A stretch of 64,000 nucleotides of DNA from Actinocorallia sp. API 0066 (GTDB lineage Bacteria > Actinomycetota > Actinomycetes > Streptosporangiales > Streptosporangiaceae). The notes under the pieces were generated by a model that was not told where the DNA came from, ran no database searches, and saw nothing but the letters and a program-made list of their open reading frames with translations. Position 1 is the first letter of the stretch; every line of letters starts with the position of its first letter. Below are positions 1 to 7,946 of this stretch, in pieces. The stretch lies in the NCBI RefSeq assembly GCF_020991275.1, contig NZ_JAJLQY010000002.1, positions 496,001-560,000 on the forward strand. The letters are read 5' to 3'. Both the position numbers and the translations under genes were made by a program.

Positions 1-499
1 CGACCGCCAGCACGAACGCGGCGGCGATGATCCAGAGCGGGTCGGTGCGGTCGTGGTCGGACAGTTGGAACCGCTCGATGCCCTCCGCGCCCGGCGTCTC
101 GATCACCATGACGTCGTCGCCGCGCTCGTAGACGTGCGAACCGGGGCCGCTCGGCAGCGCCACCGTGGCGTACTGGCCCTCGCGCGGGCCGGAGGTGAAC
201 TTGAGCGTCGCGGTGCCGCAGCGGCGCGGATCCGGGGGCTGGGCGGCGGGGGAGTCGCCGAGGTCCAGTGGGGCCTCGGGCGCGGCGTTCTGGCACGGGC
301 CCAGCTTGACCGCGATCACGCTCGCCTGGACGCGGGTCAGCGAACCCGTCTCGGGGCCGTCGTCCGCCGCGCCGGACGGCCACAGCCACACCAGCGCCGC
401 GAGCGTCATCAGGGCGAGCGGGACGATCAGCGCCAGCGCCCACCGGACCGTGCCCGGCGCCTCCGGAACGGCCGTCCCGTGCCGGTGCCCTGCGCCCAT
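1..499 (-). CDS. YibE/F-like membrane protein, N-terminal part (runs off window)
   Basis: The gene reads leftwards out of the window, so only the first 166 codons are present. The start is ATG at 497-499. One hydrophobic segment lies near residues 18-40 (WALALIVPLALMTLAALVWL). An extracytoplasmic stretch follows with a conserved-looking segment ending DHDRTDPLWII, and a second membrane segment (AAAFVLAV) is cut by the window edge. This layout resembles the N-terminus of YibE/F family multi-pass proteins, whose function is unknown. The family call rests on resemblance of this short part and is moderate. The start codon lies inside a perfect 95-bp tandem duplication, so its upstream region is abnormal. 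Confidence 0.55.
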   Translation of the reverse strand, partial: MGAGHRHGTAVPEAPGTVRWALALIVPLALMTLAALVWLWPSGAADDGPETGSLTRVQASVIAVKLGPCQNAAPEAPLDLGDSPAAQPPDPRRCGTATLKFTSGPREGQYATVALPSGPGSHVYERGDDVMVIETPGAEGIERFQLSDHDRTDPLWIIAAAFVLAV

Positions 500-665
500 C
501 CGTGCTCCTCACCACGCCTGCCCGATCGCGTCACGGCAGGCTACCGCGCCTCGGGGCGCGTCATGTCGGCCCCGTGCCGGTGCCCTGCGCCCATCCGTGC
601 TCCTCACCACGCCTGCCCGATCGCGTCACGGCAGGCTACCGCGCCTCGGGGCGCGTCATGTCGGC
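476..665. repeat. perfect 95-bp tandem duplication
   Basis: Positions 476-570 and 571-665 are identical over 95 bp. The unit carries the first codons and start of the YibE/F-like gene and, at its right end, the stop codon of the AI-2E-type exporter. The second copy therefore leaves a vestigial start (ATG at 592-594) that is out of frame, because 95 is not a multiple of three; it would give only a 17-residue reading frame. The duplication may be recent or an assembly artefact. Confidence 0.95.
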
Positions 666-1711
666 TTCGGCGGCGGGGCGTCGGCCTCGCGGCGGTGGCG
701 GCGGATCAGCGCGACGGCCACCGAGGCGATCGGCGCGGCCAGGAACGCCCCGGCGATGCCCGCGAGGGTGCCGCCGAGCGCGATCACCAGGAGGATGACG
801 GCGCCGGGCAGCTCCAGCGCCCTGCCGTAGATCTGCGGGGCGAGGACATGGCCCTCCAGCTGCTGGACGGCGATCGTCACCGCGACGACGATCAGCGCGA
901 CCACCCAGCCCTTTGCGACAAAGGCGACGATCGCGGCGAGGAACCCCGCCAGGAACGCGCCGATGAGGGGGAGGAACGCGCCTATCCAGGTCAGAACCGC
1001 CAGGGGCACCGCGATCGGGACACCGAGGATCCACAGGGAGAGGCCGATGAAGAAGCCGTCGACGAAGCCGACGATCGCGACGCCACGGACATACCTCCCC
1101 ATGACGTCGAAGACGACCTCCGCGCCGTCATGGATGCGGGCCCGCACCGAAGGCGGCGCGAGCTCGGCGAACCAGCCGACGAGGCGTGTCCCGCCGTGCG
1201 TGAAGTAGATCGCCAGCACAAACGCCAGGACCGCGCCGACGATCACCTCGCCCGTCGCGATCACCCCGGTGAGGGCGCCGCCCGCGATGTTGCCCGAATG
1301 CCCGGCCACCCACTCGCGGGCCTGCCGGTTGAGATCGGCGATGCGCTGCGCGTCCAGGCCGAGGCGGCCGGCGAGATCCTGCAGGGTGGTGACGAACGCC
1401 TCGAAGCTGTCGGCGAGCTGCGCGAACCCGCTGACCGTCGGCGGCACGAGCAGCAGCACCAGGGTCGTCGCGGCGAGGATGAGCGCCAGCCAGACGACGG
1501 CCGTGGCCAGCGCCGGACTCATCCCCCGCTGGATCAGCCGGTTCGTCGGCGGGATCGTCACGGAGGCGATGAGCACGGCGATGACGACGGGGATCGCCAC
1601 CGTCTTGACCTGCCACACCGCCCAGACCGCCGCCCCGGCCAGCACCACCACAAGCACCCGGTACGCCACCCGCACCGTACGATCCCGCAACCGCGGATCA
1701 AGATCCCCCAC
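656..1711 (-). CDS. AI-2E family transporter (UPF0118-type permease)
   Basis: Predicted protein of 351 residues with the hydrophobic pattern of the AI-2E exporter/PerM family. A pair of N-terminal membrane segments (AYRVLVVVLAGAAVWAV and IPVVIAVLIASVTIPPTNRL) is followed by a long amphipathic, partly helical region and a C-terminal cluster of five or so membrane segments, including the family-like stretches GFVDGFFIGLSLWILGVP and WIGAFLPLIGAFLAG. I chose GTG at 1709-1711 because GGAGG lies 7 bases upstream; the open frame continues upstream only through low-complexity sequence overlapping the next gene. Family members export small molecules or sodium ions; the substrate here cannot be told. 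The stop lies in the duplicated 95-bp unit. Confidence 0.85.
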   Translation of the reverse strand: MGDLDPRLRDRTVRVAYRVLVVVLAGAAVWAVWQVKTVAIPVVIAVLIASVTIPPTNRLIQRGMSPALATAVVWLALILAATTLVLLLVPPTVSGFAQLADSFEAFVTTLQDLAGRLGLDAQRIADLNRQAREWVAGHSGNIAGGALTGVIATGEVIVGAVLAFVLAIYFTHGGTRLVGWFAELAPPSVRARIHDGAEVVFDVMGRYVRGVAIVGFVDGFFIGLSLWILGVPIAVPLAVLTWIGAFLPLIGAFLAGFLAAIVAFVAKGWVVALIVVAVTIAVQQLEGHVLAPQIYGRALELPGAVILLVIALGGTLAGIAGAFLAAPIASVAVALIRRHRREADAPPPKPT

Positions 1712-1782
1712 CCCCCGAACCTCCCCACCCCCCACCCCCACCCAAACCGGACCCGCGCGGACGTGGGGGCGGGGGCGCGGGG

Positions 1783-2403
1783 TCAGCTCGGGGATCGGCG
1801 GACGAGAACCGTCGAGTCGTGGCGGGTGCCTTTCCCGCCGTCCGGGCGGAACACCTCCTTCATGTGTTCCTCCGCGACGAGGACCTCCCACCCGTCGGAC
1901 AGGTGGAGCTCCTCCACCACCTGGGCGGGGGTGGGGAAGTCCACTTCGTGCTCGTGCCGCTCGCCCTCGTGCCAGCTCGGGTACCCCGCGTGGCCCACGA
2001 TGAGCAGCCTTCCGCCCGGCGCGACGGCCCCGGCCGCCTTCCGCAGGATCTCCTCCCGTGGGATGTCCACGAACGAGTGGAAGAACATCGCCGTCACCAG
2101 GTCGTACCGTCCCTCGGGGAACGACTCGGCGAGGTCGTGCCGCTGGAAGTCCACCTCGACCCCGGCCTCCCGCGCGTGCTGACCGGCCCTTTCCAGGGCC
2201 ACCGACGAGATGTCCGTCGCCGTCACCCGCCAGCCCTGCCGGGCCAACCAGACGGCGTCAGCCCCCTCGCCACACCCGAGCTCCAACGCCGTCCCGGCCT
2301 CGACCCCCGCGACCTCCTCGACCAGAACCCGATTCGGCTCGCCACTCCAGACCTTCTCCCGCTCCCGATACCTCTCATCCCAATGCCACTCACTAGATCC
2401 CAT
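1783..2403 (-). CDS. class I SAM-dependent methyltransferase
   Basis: 206 residues. The SAM-binding glycine loop is ELGCGEG at residues 41-47, followed by the acidic ribose-contacting strand (WRVTATDIS) and a later motif II-like stretch (YDLVTAMFFHSFV). The compact layout with an N-terminal WHWDERYRE segment resembles TehB-like or thiol/tellurite methyltransferases, but the methyl acceptor is unknown. The start is ATG at 2401-2403; further upstream the frame is open but low complexity. It lies 71 bp upstream of the AI-2E-type gene on the same strand and may be co-transcribed with it. The 171 bp before it are very C-rich on the plus strand. Confidence 0.85.
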   Translation of the reverse strand: MGSSEWHWDERYREREKVWSGEPNRVLVEEVAGVEAGTALELGCGEGADAVWLARQGWRVTATDISSVALERAGQHAREAGVEVDFQRHDLAESFPEGRYDLVTAMFFHSFVDIPREEILRKAAGAVAPGGRLLIVGHAGYPSWHEGERHEHEVDFPTPAQVVEELHLSDGWEVLVAEEHMKEVFRPDGGKGTRHDSTVLVRRSPS

Positions 2404-2574
2404 AACCACCACAACAACCCCTCCCTCTCTTCTCCGTCTCTCGGACCCCCCAAGGATCCCCACCCACCGCCAATCCGCCAAACCCCTTTGCCATCCCGGC
2501 AAACCCCGGATCGGCCGGGGCAGCCAGGTGCGGGAGCGTTCGCCCAGGTAGCCCTTGTGGGTTCTGCGGTTCCC

Positions 2575-3426
2575 TCAACCGCGCTCGACCGCACGGCGTC
2601 GCCGAGTCGCGGTGCGGAGCGCGGTCACGGCCTCGGCGCCCGCCGCCGCGTCGGCGACCCGGATCGCCCTCCGGCGCCCGTCCCGCAACGTGAGCACAAG
2701 GCGCTGACGCCCCCGCCGCGACGGCCCTTCAACGTGCGCCGCCGCGATCGCCTCCAGCCGGTACCGCCGCCACGGCACCCCCCACACCCCGTACGCGAAC
2801 ACCACACCGTCCCGCGAGGCCCGCACCCGCGCCGACCCCACCGCGAGCCCCACCACACCGAGCACCAGAAACCCCCACCTTTCCTCCCAGCCGGACTCCA
2901 CCCCGAGCCGCGCCCCCACCTCCAACACCACCAGCGCCAGCCCCACCACAAGAACCCCGCGCTCCTCCCGCCCGGAAGCCCACTCCGTCTCCGCCCGCTG
3001 ATGCCTCCCCACCCCACCGGCCCACCGGTCGCCGACAGCACCCGCGCCGCGCCGGGTTCCGGAGGCGGTGACGGCGGTGGCCAGGAGGAGGGCGCAGGCC
3101 AGGGAGGCCAGGCCGTGGGGGTTGGCGGCTTCGGGGCCGTGGTGGTTGGCGTGGAGGGTGAGCAGTTGGGCGGTCGGGACGAGGAGGGCCAGGGACCAGG
3201 TGGCGAGGGGGGAGTGGGCGTAGAGGGCCGGGGTGAGGCAGGCGGCCAGGGGGAGGGCCAGGAAGAGGGGGCGGGGGACGGTGTGGAGGGGGGAGCCCGA
3301 GGCGTCCCAGACGACGACGGGTTCGGCGGGCAGGCTCGGCCACCAGAGGAGGGTGAGGGTGAGGACGGCGGCGGCGGAGAGGAGGACGGCGGCGGTCGGG
3401 TGGGAGCGGGGGGCGGCCTGGCGCAA
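2575..3426 (-). CDS. DUF1648-like membrane protein with PH-like C-terminal region
   Basis: About 283 residues if the TTG at 3424-3426 is the start (AAGGA 5 bases upstream); an ATG at 3519 would overlap the divergent flavin enzyme and is less likely. The N-terminal half carries a membrane segment followed by LPAEPVVVWDASGSP, which resembles the LPDPVAVHWDASG signature of DUF1648 proteins, then further membrane helices. The C-terminal part (RASRDGVVFAYGVWGVPWRRY, then YRLEAIAAAHVEG) looks like the membrane-associated PH-like domain of the same protein class. A relative lies at 58495. Function is unknown. GC skew reverses inside the gene near 3050. Confidence 0.55.
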   Translation of the reverse strand: MRQAAPRSHPTAAVLLSAAAVLTLTLLWWPSLPAEPVVVWDASGSPLHTVPRPLFLALPLAACLTPALYAHSPLATWSLALLVPTAQLLTLHANHHGPEAANPHGLASLACALLLATAVTASGTRRGAGAVGDRWAGGVGRHQRAETEWASGREERGVLVVGLALVVLEVGARLGVESGWEERWGFLVLGVVGLAVGSARVRASRDGVVFAYGVWGVPWRRYRLEAIAAAHVEGPSRRGRQRLVLTLRDGRRRAIRVADAAAGAEAVTALRTATRRRRAVERG

Positions 3427-3517
3427 GGGGGTCCTTGGAGTGGGATGAACGGGGTGGGAAGTGATGTTGAGGGAAGAAGTATGCCGAAAGGTGGAGTGAT
3501 CTCTCTCGGGGGGATTC

Positions 3518-4414
3518 ATGGGCGACTATGGGCACGACCTGCTGTTCGGGGCGTTTCTGACGCCGGGGAACGAGGATCCGCGCGGTGTTGTCGAGCTCGC
3601 GGTGCATGCGGAGCGGGTGGGGCTTGACCTTGTGACGTTCCAGGATCATCCGTACCAGCCGGGCTTTCTCGACACGTGGACGCTGCTGTCGTATGTCGCG
3701 GCCCGGACGGAACGCGTCCATCTGTCGGGGAACGTGGTGAACCTTCCGCTACGTCCGCCTGCGGTGCTGGCCCGTGCCGCCGCCTCGCTCGACCTGCTGT
3801 CGGACGGCCGCTTTGAACTCGGCCTGGGCGCCGGAGGGTTCTGGGCGGCGATCGAGGCGATGGGCGGACCCGTCCGCGCGCCCAGGGAGGCCGTCACCGC
3901 GCTGTCGGAGGCGATCGACATCATCCGTGGCGTGTGGGACGCCTCCACGAAGGAGCGGCTGCGCGTCGAAGGCGAGCACTACAGGGTGGACGGCGTCCGT
4001 CGTGGTCCGGCGCCAGCGCACGACATCGGGATCTGGCTGGGCGCCTACAAGCCTCGGATGCTTCGCCTCATCGGGGAGAAGGCCGACGGTTGGCTTCCGT
4101 CGCTGCCCTACCTGACGAACGGCCTTGACGACCTGGAGGCGGGCAACGGCGTCATCGACGAGGCGGCCACTGTCGCGGGGCGTGATCCCCGAGCCGTTCG
4201 GCGGCTGCTGAACGTCACCGGGGAGTTCGCGGCGACCCCGTCCGGCCTGCTGTCCGGGCCGCCCGCCCACTGGGCCGAGCAGCTCGCCGCCATCACGCTC
4301 GACTACGGCGTCTCGGCTTACATCCTCATGTCCGACAGCCCCGCCACCCTGACGACCTTCGCCGAGGAGGTGGCCCCGGCGACCCGCGCCCTCGTCGCCC
4401 AGGAGCGCCCTTAG
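3518..4414 (+). CDS. LLM class flavin-dependent oxidoreductase
   Basis: 298 residues, a typical length for bacterial luciferase-like (LLM) TIM-barrel monooxygenases, which use F420 or FMN. Visible family features are the N-terminal GAFLTPG strand, the VELAVHAERVGLD helix, FQDHPYQPGFLDTWT, VHLSGNVVNLPLRPPAVLARAAASLD and GRFELGLGAGG. The ATG at 3518 is preceded by a G-rich ribosome site. It is divergent from the DUF1648-like gene, with 91 bp between them. Actinobacterial members often use F420, but neither the cofactor nor the substrate can be fixed from sequence. No operon partner is visible. Confidence 0.9.
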   Translation: MGDYGHDLLFGAFLTPGNEDPRGVVELAVHAERVGLDLVTFQDHPYQPGFLDTWTLLSYVAARTERVHLSGNVVNLPLRPPAVLARAAASLDLLSDGRFELGLGAGGFWAAIEAMGGPVRAPREAVTALSEAIDIIRGVWDASTKERLRVEGEHYRVDGVRRGPAPAHDIGIWLGAYKPRMLRLIGEKADGWLPSLPYLTNGLDDLEAGNGVIDEAATVAGRDPRAVRRLLNVTGEFAATPSGLLSGPPAHWAEQLAAITLDYGVSAYILMSDSPATLTTFAEEVAPATRALVAQERP

Positions 4415-4854
4415 ACAGTTTCGCGCCCGGCGGTTGTGACGTCTCAGCGTCCACACCTACCGGGCGTGGCCTCCACGATGCGCGCTTGAGGGTCTTCGGT
4501 GGCCCCCTCTTCGCGGTGGTATGTCCATAATATCGCTCCCTGCGGCGGCCTCATTAACCCCAATTCCCCAAGTCGGCAATAAAACCCCCAAATAGCTACA
4601 CTCTCCACTAATCTCCCCTTGTCGTCGTGTGGAGCCGAACTCGGCGTGCGTCGCGGCTCCGTGGCGCAAGGGGCTTTGGTGGGATTTCAGGGGAATGTTC
4701 GGTGGCTTTCTGGTGGGGTGAGGGGGTGCGATGCGGGGTTATGTAGCGGTTTGGTGAACCGGTGGGTGGGGGGCGGGAAGGGGGTTTACGCTCGGGCGCG
4801 AGTGGGTTTCGGGGGATTGTGCAGCTTCAGGGATTCGGCGAAGGGTGCGGTCTT
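4415..4854. other. 440-bp intergenic region, AT-richer patch and hairpin
   Basis: No convincing gene. A relatively AT-rich patch at about 4550-4615 contrasts with the surroundings and could hold a promoter. GGAGCCG (4631-4637) and CGGCTCC (4654-4660) form a 7-bp inverted repeat. From about 4660 the plus strand becomes strongly G-rich and C-poor up to the next coding region. A possible 70-codon minus-strand frame at 4457-4669 lacks a ribosome site and coding-like third-position composition. Confidence 0.5.
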
Positions 4855-6948
4855 TTGCTAGGTGACGAGAGGGTCGGGCTCGGCCCGGCCGAAGACGTGC
4901 GGGTCGAGGGCGCGGAGAGCACCGCCGACGGGGTGCTGGACATCCTGCGCGGGGTGCTGCCCGGGTCGGTCGAAGGGGCGCGGCGTGTCCTCGCCGCGCT
5001 GCAAGGCGGAGCCCGGCCTGACGATCCGGACCTCGCGTCGCTCTCCGACGTGGTCGCGGCCTTCGACGCCGCCGTGCGCGCGCTGCCCGGGACGTCGCCC
5101 ACGCTCGCCGACCTCGAAGCGGCCGCCAAGGCCGCGGCCGAGCGCCGCCGGGTGGCGGTCCTGACGACCCTCACCGGGCCGTCCCGCTACGCCGACCTGC
5201 TCGCGGAGATCGCCACCTCCGCCGCCGAAGGCCCCACCGAAGCCCTCCTCCTCCTGTGCGACCTCCTGGACGCCGCCGCCACCCCGCACCCCGACGAGGA
5301 CACCCTCGTCGCCCAGACCGAAACCACCTGGCCCACCTCCTGGCACCGCCTCCTCTGGCCCATCTCCCGCCAGACCATCACCCCCCAAAACCCCCCACAG
5401 CCCTCAGTCACGCCAACTCCGGCCGAGCCGACCCCCACAGAGCCCACCACCGCAGAGCCCACAGCCGCCGAGACGGCTCCCGCCGAGCCCGAGGAACCCG
5501 CCACTGCGGAGCCCTCCCCGGCCGAGCCCGCAGCCGATGAGACGGCTCCCGCCGAGCCCGAGCCGCTCGCCCCAGCGGAGCCCGCCCCGGCCGAGCCCGC
5601 AGCTGAGGAGACGGCTCCCGCTGAGCCCGAGGAACTTGCCCCGGCGGAGCCCGCCACGGCAGAGCCCACGGCCGACGAGCAGGCTCCTGCTGAGCCCGAG
5701 GTGCTCGCTGTGGCGGAGTCCGCCCCGGCGGAGCCCGAAGCTGACGAGACGGCCGAGTCCGAGTCGCGTGACGCGGCGGGTGGGGAAGCGGCTCCGGGTG
5801 AGCCCGAAAGCGCCGCTGTGCTCGCGGAAGGCGACGCGGCTGCTGAGGCTGAGCCGCAGGCTGCGGCTGAGGACCTTGGTCAGCCGAGTGGTGAAGATGG
5901 GCAGCCGGAAGGCGCGGATGAGGAGGCCGCGTCCGTGGCGCCGGTCGAGGGGGACGTGGCGCAGGGCGTCGCCGATGCCGTCGCCGACGCGGGTGAGGAC
6001 GTGCTTTCGTCGGAGCCAGGCGAGCCGGAGGGCGGGGAAGCGGAGGGGGTTGCTCGCGCGGCTGGTGAGGTTGTTGAGGTGGATGGGGTTGAGGGTGGCG
6101 TTGGGGCTGGGGCGTTGGGTGGGGTTGGGGAGATGGCGGGGGTGGTTGTGGTGCGGGGGTCGCGGGCGCTCGGGGTGGAGGCCGTGGCCGGGGAGTTGGA
6201 GGAGGAAGGGGCGCGGTCGGGGATCGTGGTGCGCAGGGTCGGGCATCGCGGCGTCGGGGAGGCGGTCGGGCTCGTCGGCGACGGCGGGATCGTCGTGGTG
6301 GACCTCGGGGACGTCAGGACGGTCGAGAAGGCACGTGCGGGCCTGGCGCGGGCCGTCGCGGCAGGACAGGACGGGAGCGGCGTCGTCGTGCTCGTGCCGC
6401 CCCGCCACGCGGCGCTGTGGCACGGCCTGCCGGAGGGCGTGCGGCGGCTCGCGCTGCGCCCCAGGGACGCCGCCGACGTGCGCGCCGAGTACCCGGTGCT
6501 GGTCGAACGGCCCGGCGCCGACGCCGCCGTCTGGCTCACCGGCGGGTGGCCGCCGCTGCTCGACGCGCTCGCCAGGGCCGTCACCGAGGGCACGGACGAA
6601 CTGGAGACCGTGTGCGCGCGGTACGTCCGTGAGGAGCCGCTGGAGTTCGTCGGCGCCGCTGGCCTGCTCGACGACCCGGTGATCACCGCCGCGTGGACGG
6701 TCCTCGCCCAGCAGGACGAGCGCGGCCCGGCCCCCGACCTCGTCGTCTGGCTGGAGGTCGCGGGCGAGTCCGACCACCCGGCCCTCGGGCGCACCGCCCT
6801 CGCCGACGCCGGATACGCCTCCCACGCCGACCTGGTGGAGGCACTCCGCCTCCTGGCCGCCCTACGCGCCGAGGACGACGACCCGAAGGCCGTCCTACGC
6901 TGCGACCCCTTCCTCACAGCCGCCTGGACAGCACTCAACACCCAGTAA
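4855..6948 (+). CDS. Repeat-rich acidic protein with ATPase-like C-terminal region, unknown function
   Basis: About 697 residues from TTG 4855 (GAAGGG upstream). ATG at 4762 is in frame, but codons before 4855 lack the high-GC third-position pattern of real coding sequence, so the start is uncertain. Three parts are seen. First, a helical N-terminal domain of about 190 residues (VLDILRGVLPGSVEGARRVL and following). Second, a long low-complexity Pro/Ala/Glu linker with four 23-residue repeats at 5440-5715 and a decayed fifth. Third, a folded C-terminal domain with VVVVRGSRALGVEAVAGEL, a hydrophobic strand ending in Asp (GIVVVDLGD) and LTGGWPPLLDALARA. The last two recall the Walker B and lid regions of AAA/STAND ATPases, but no Walker A motif is visible. 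I do not recognise the family. The stop is followed at once by a dispersed palindromic element. Confidence 0.7.
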   Translation: MLGDERVGLGPAEDVRVEGAESTADGVLDILRGVLPGSVEGARRVLAALQGGARPDDPDLASLSDVVAAFDAAVRALPGTSPTLADLEAAAKAAAERRRVAVLTTLTGPSRYADLLAEIATSAAEGPTEALLLLCDLLDAAATPHPDEDTLVAQTETTWPTSWHRLLWPISRQTITPQNPPQPSVTPTPAEPTPTEPTTAEPTAAETAPAEPEEPATAEPSPAEPAADETAPAEPEPLAPAEPAPAEPAAEETAPAEPEELAPAEPATAEPTADEQAPAEPEVLAVAESAPAEPEADETAESESRDAAGGEAAPGEPESAAVLAEGDAAAEAEPQAAAEDLGQPSGEDGQPEGADEEAASVAPVEGDVAQGVADAVADAGEDVLSSEPGEPEGGEAEGVARAAGEVVEVDGVEGGVGAGALGGVGEMAGVVVVRGSRALGVEAVAGELEEEGARSGIVVRRVGHRGVGEAVGLVGDGGIVVVDLGDVRTVEKARAGLARAVAAGQDGSGVVVLVPPRHAALWHGLPEGVRRLALRPRDAADVRAEYPVLVERPGADAAVWLTGGWPPLLDALARAVTEGTDELETVCARYVREEPLEFVGAAGLLDDPVITAAWTVLAQQDERGPAPDLVVWLEVAGESDHPALGRTALADAGYASHADLVEALRLLAALRAEDDDPKAVLRCDPFLTAAWTALNTQ
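5440..5784 (+). repeat. tandem 69-bp coding repeat (23-residue units)
   Basis: Four consecutive 23-codon units start at 5440, 5509, 5578 and 5647, each fitting the pattern EPxxAEPxAxExAPAEPExxAxA, followed by a degenerate fifth unit to 5784. The repeats form the extended linker of the surrounding protein. Their codons differ between units at many third positions, so they are diverged, not a fresh slippage product. Confidence 0.9.
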
Positions 6949-6950
6949 GC

Positions 6951-7059
6951 ACGTGTTTATTGGCCCGGGGGCCCGGGCGCTTTACAAGCCCGGCGCCGCC
7001 CCTTCGGCCCTGGGGGCCTACGGGGCGACCCCGGGAGCGCCCGACCCCCGGGCTGTGTC
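6951..7059. repeat. dispersed palindromic element, copy 1
   Basis: Begins ACGTGTTTATTGGCCCGGGG two bases after the preceding stop codon and ends CCCCCGGGCTGTGTC at the stop of the converging gene. The arms 6963-6981 and 7036-7053 pair almost completely (GCCCGGGGG at the base and GGGCGCT further in), with a second GC-rich hairpin between. It lies between two convergent genes and could act as a bidirectional transcription stop. It shares its left-end motif (TGTTTnATTGGCCCGGGGG) with the copy at 15352. Confidence 0.75.
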
Positions 7060-7720
7060 AGCGGGTTGTCTGGCGGCGGGAGTGGACCCAGGGGTCGGTC
7101 AGCAGGAGGTGGCGGGGGGCGACCGTGTTGAGTTCGTAGATGGCGTCCATCATCGCTTTGACCTGTGGTGGGGTCTCGCGGAGTTGGGCGTCGAAGACCG
7201 CGTCCTCGTCGGTGTGGTAGAGGATGTGCGTGTAGCCGTCGTCCGGGTGGAACGCGAGGGTGGAGCCCAGGAGGTCCGTCCGGTGGGCGTACATCTGCTT
7301 CTCCATGCTGCGGAGCAGCGTGCGCATGAGCGCGGCGTCCTTGACGCGTCCCTGGACGATCTCGATGTAACGCGCCGTGTCGATGGCCGACGGGTCAGGT
7401 GCGAAGACCTCGACCTCGCGGCAGTTGATGAACCGCGCCTCGCCCGCGAGCCCGCGTAGGGTCTCGGCCCACCAACGGCGGCGTCCGGGACGGCCGCTTT
7501 CGACCCACGCCTTCTGTTCGGATTCGAACCGCTCGGCGCTGATCCAGACGCCGTCCTCGGTGACGCCCGAGGTGCAGCCGAGCCATCCGACCGAGGTGGA
7601 GCCCAGCTTGTCGGCCCACCGGTAGGACGCCTCGCGCAGGGTGTCCGCGTCGGCCGCGGGGGCCTCGATGAGCTGTATGAACACCACGCCTCCGTCGTGC
7701 GCATGACCTGTCACCCCCAC
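7058..7720 (-). CDS. Hypothetical protein, dimeric alpha-beta barrel-like
   Basis: 220 residues from GTG 7718-7720; another GTG at 7712-7714 is equally possible, and neither has a strong ribosome site. The sequence starts with a strand (VVFIQLIEAPAAD) and a helix (ADTLREASYRWADKLG), and a second similar half begins at YIEIVQGRVKDAALMRTLLR. This two-fold layout is typical of duplicated ferredoxin-like/ABM-type domains. No catalytic motif is obvious and I assign no function. It converges on the repeat-rich gene, and its stop codon overlaps the end of palindromic element copy 1. Confidence 0.7.
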   Translation of the reverse strand: MGVTGHAHDGGVVFIQLIEAPAADADTLREASYRWADKLGSTSVGWLGCTSGVTEDGVWISAERFESEQKAWVESGRPGRRRWWAETLRGLAGEARFINCREVEVFAPDPSAIDTARYIEIVQGRVKDAALMRTLLRSMEKQMYAHRTDLLGSTLAFHPDDGYTHILYHTDEDAVFDAQLRETPPQVKAMMDAIYELNTVAPRHLLLTDPWVHSRRQTTR

Positions 7721-7946
7721 CGTATCGAGAACCCGTAAACCCCGTCATCTCCGGGGAAACCCGTCGTGCGACCGGCCCCGGCCGCGCCGCCCGTTCTGTG
7801 ACGCACGCCACCCGGATTCAAGGCCAAATCAGTATGGATTGTCGGTTGTGCCGGTGCTAGCCTCCCTCCTCACCAGCGATGATTTCATCCGAAGTCCGGT
7901 CTAATCCAACCAAGGCCGGATATGAGTGATTTGGGAGACGGGAACC

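Noticed and set aside
53-2182. Long plus-strand open frame across the first genes
   Set aside because: It lies opposite three minus-strand genes with recognisable domains; the translation is low-complexity Arg/His/Asp-rich.
4457-4669. Possible 70-residue minus-strand gene
   Set aside because: TTG start without a ribosome site, no coding-like third-position bias and no recognisable features.
5440-5784. Regular repeats that might suggest a CRISPR array
   Set aside because: Units are contiguous 69-bp coding repeats without spacers and vary at third positions; they encode a protein linker.
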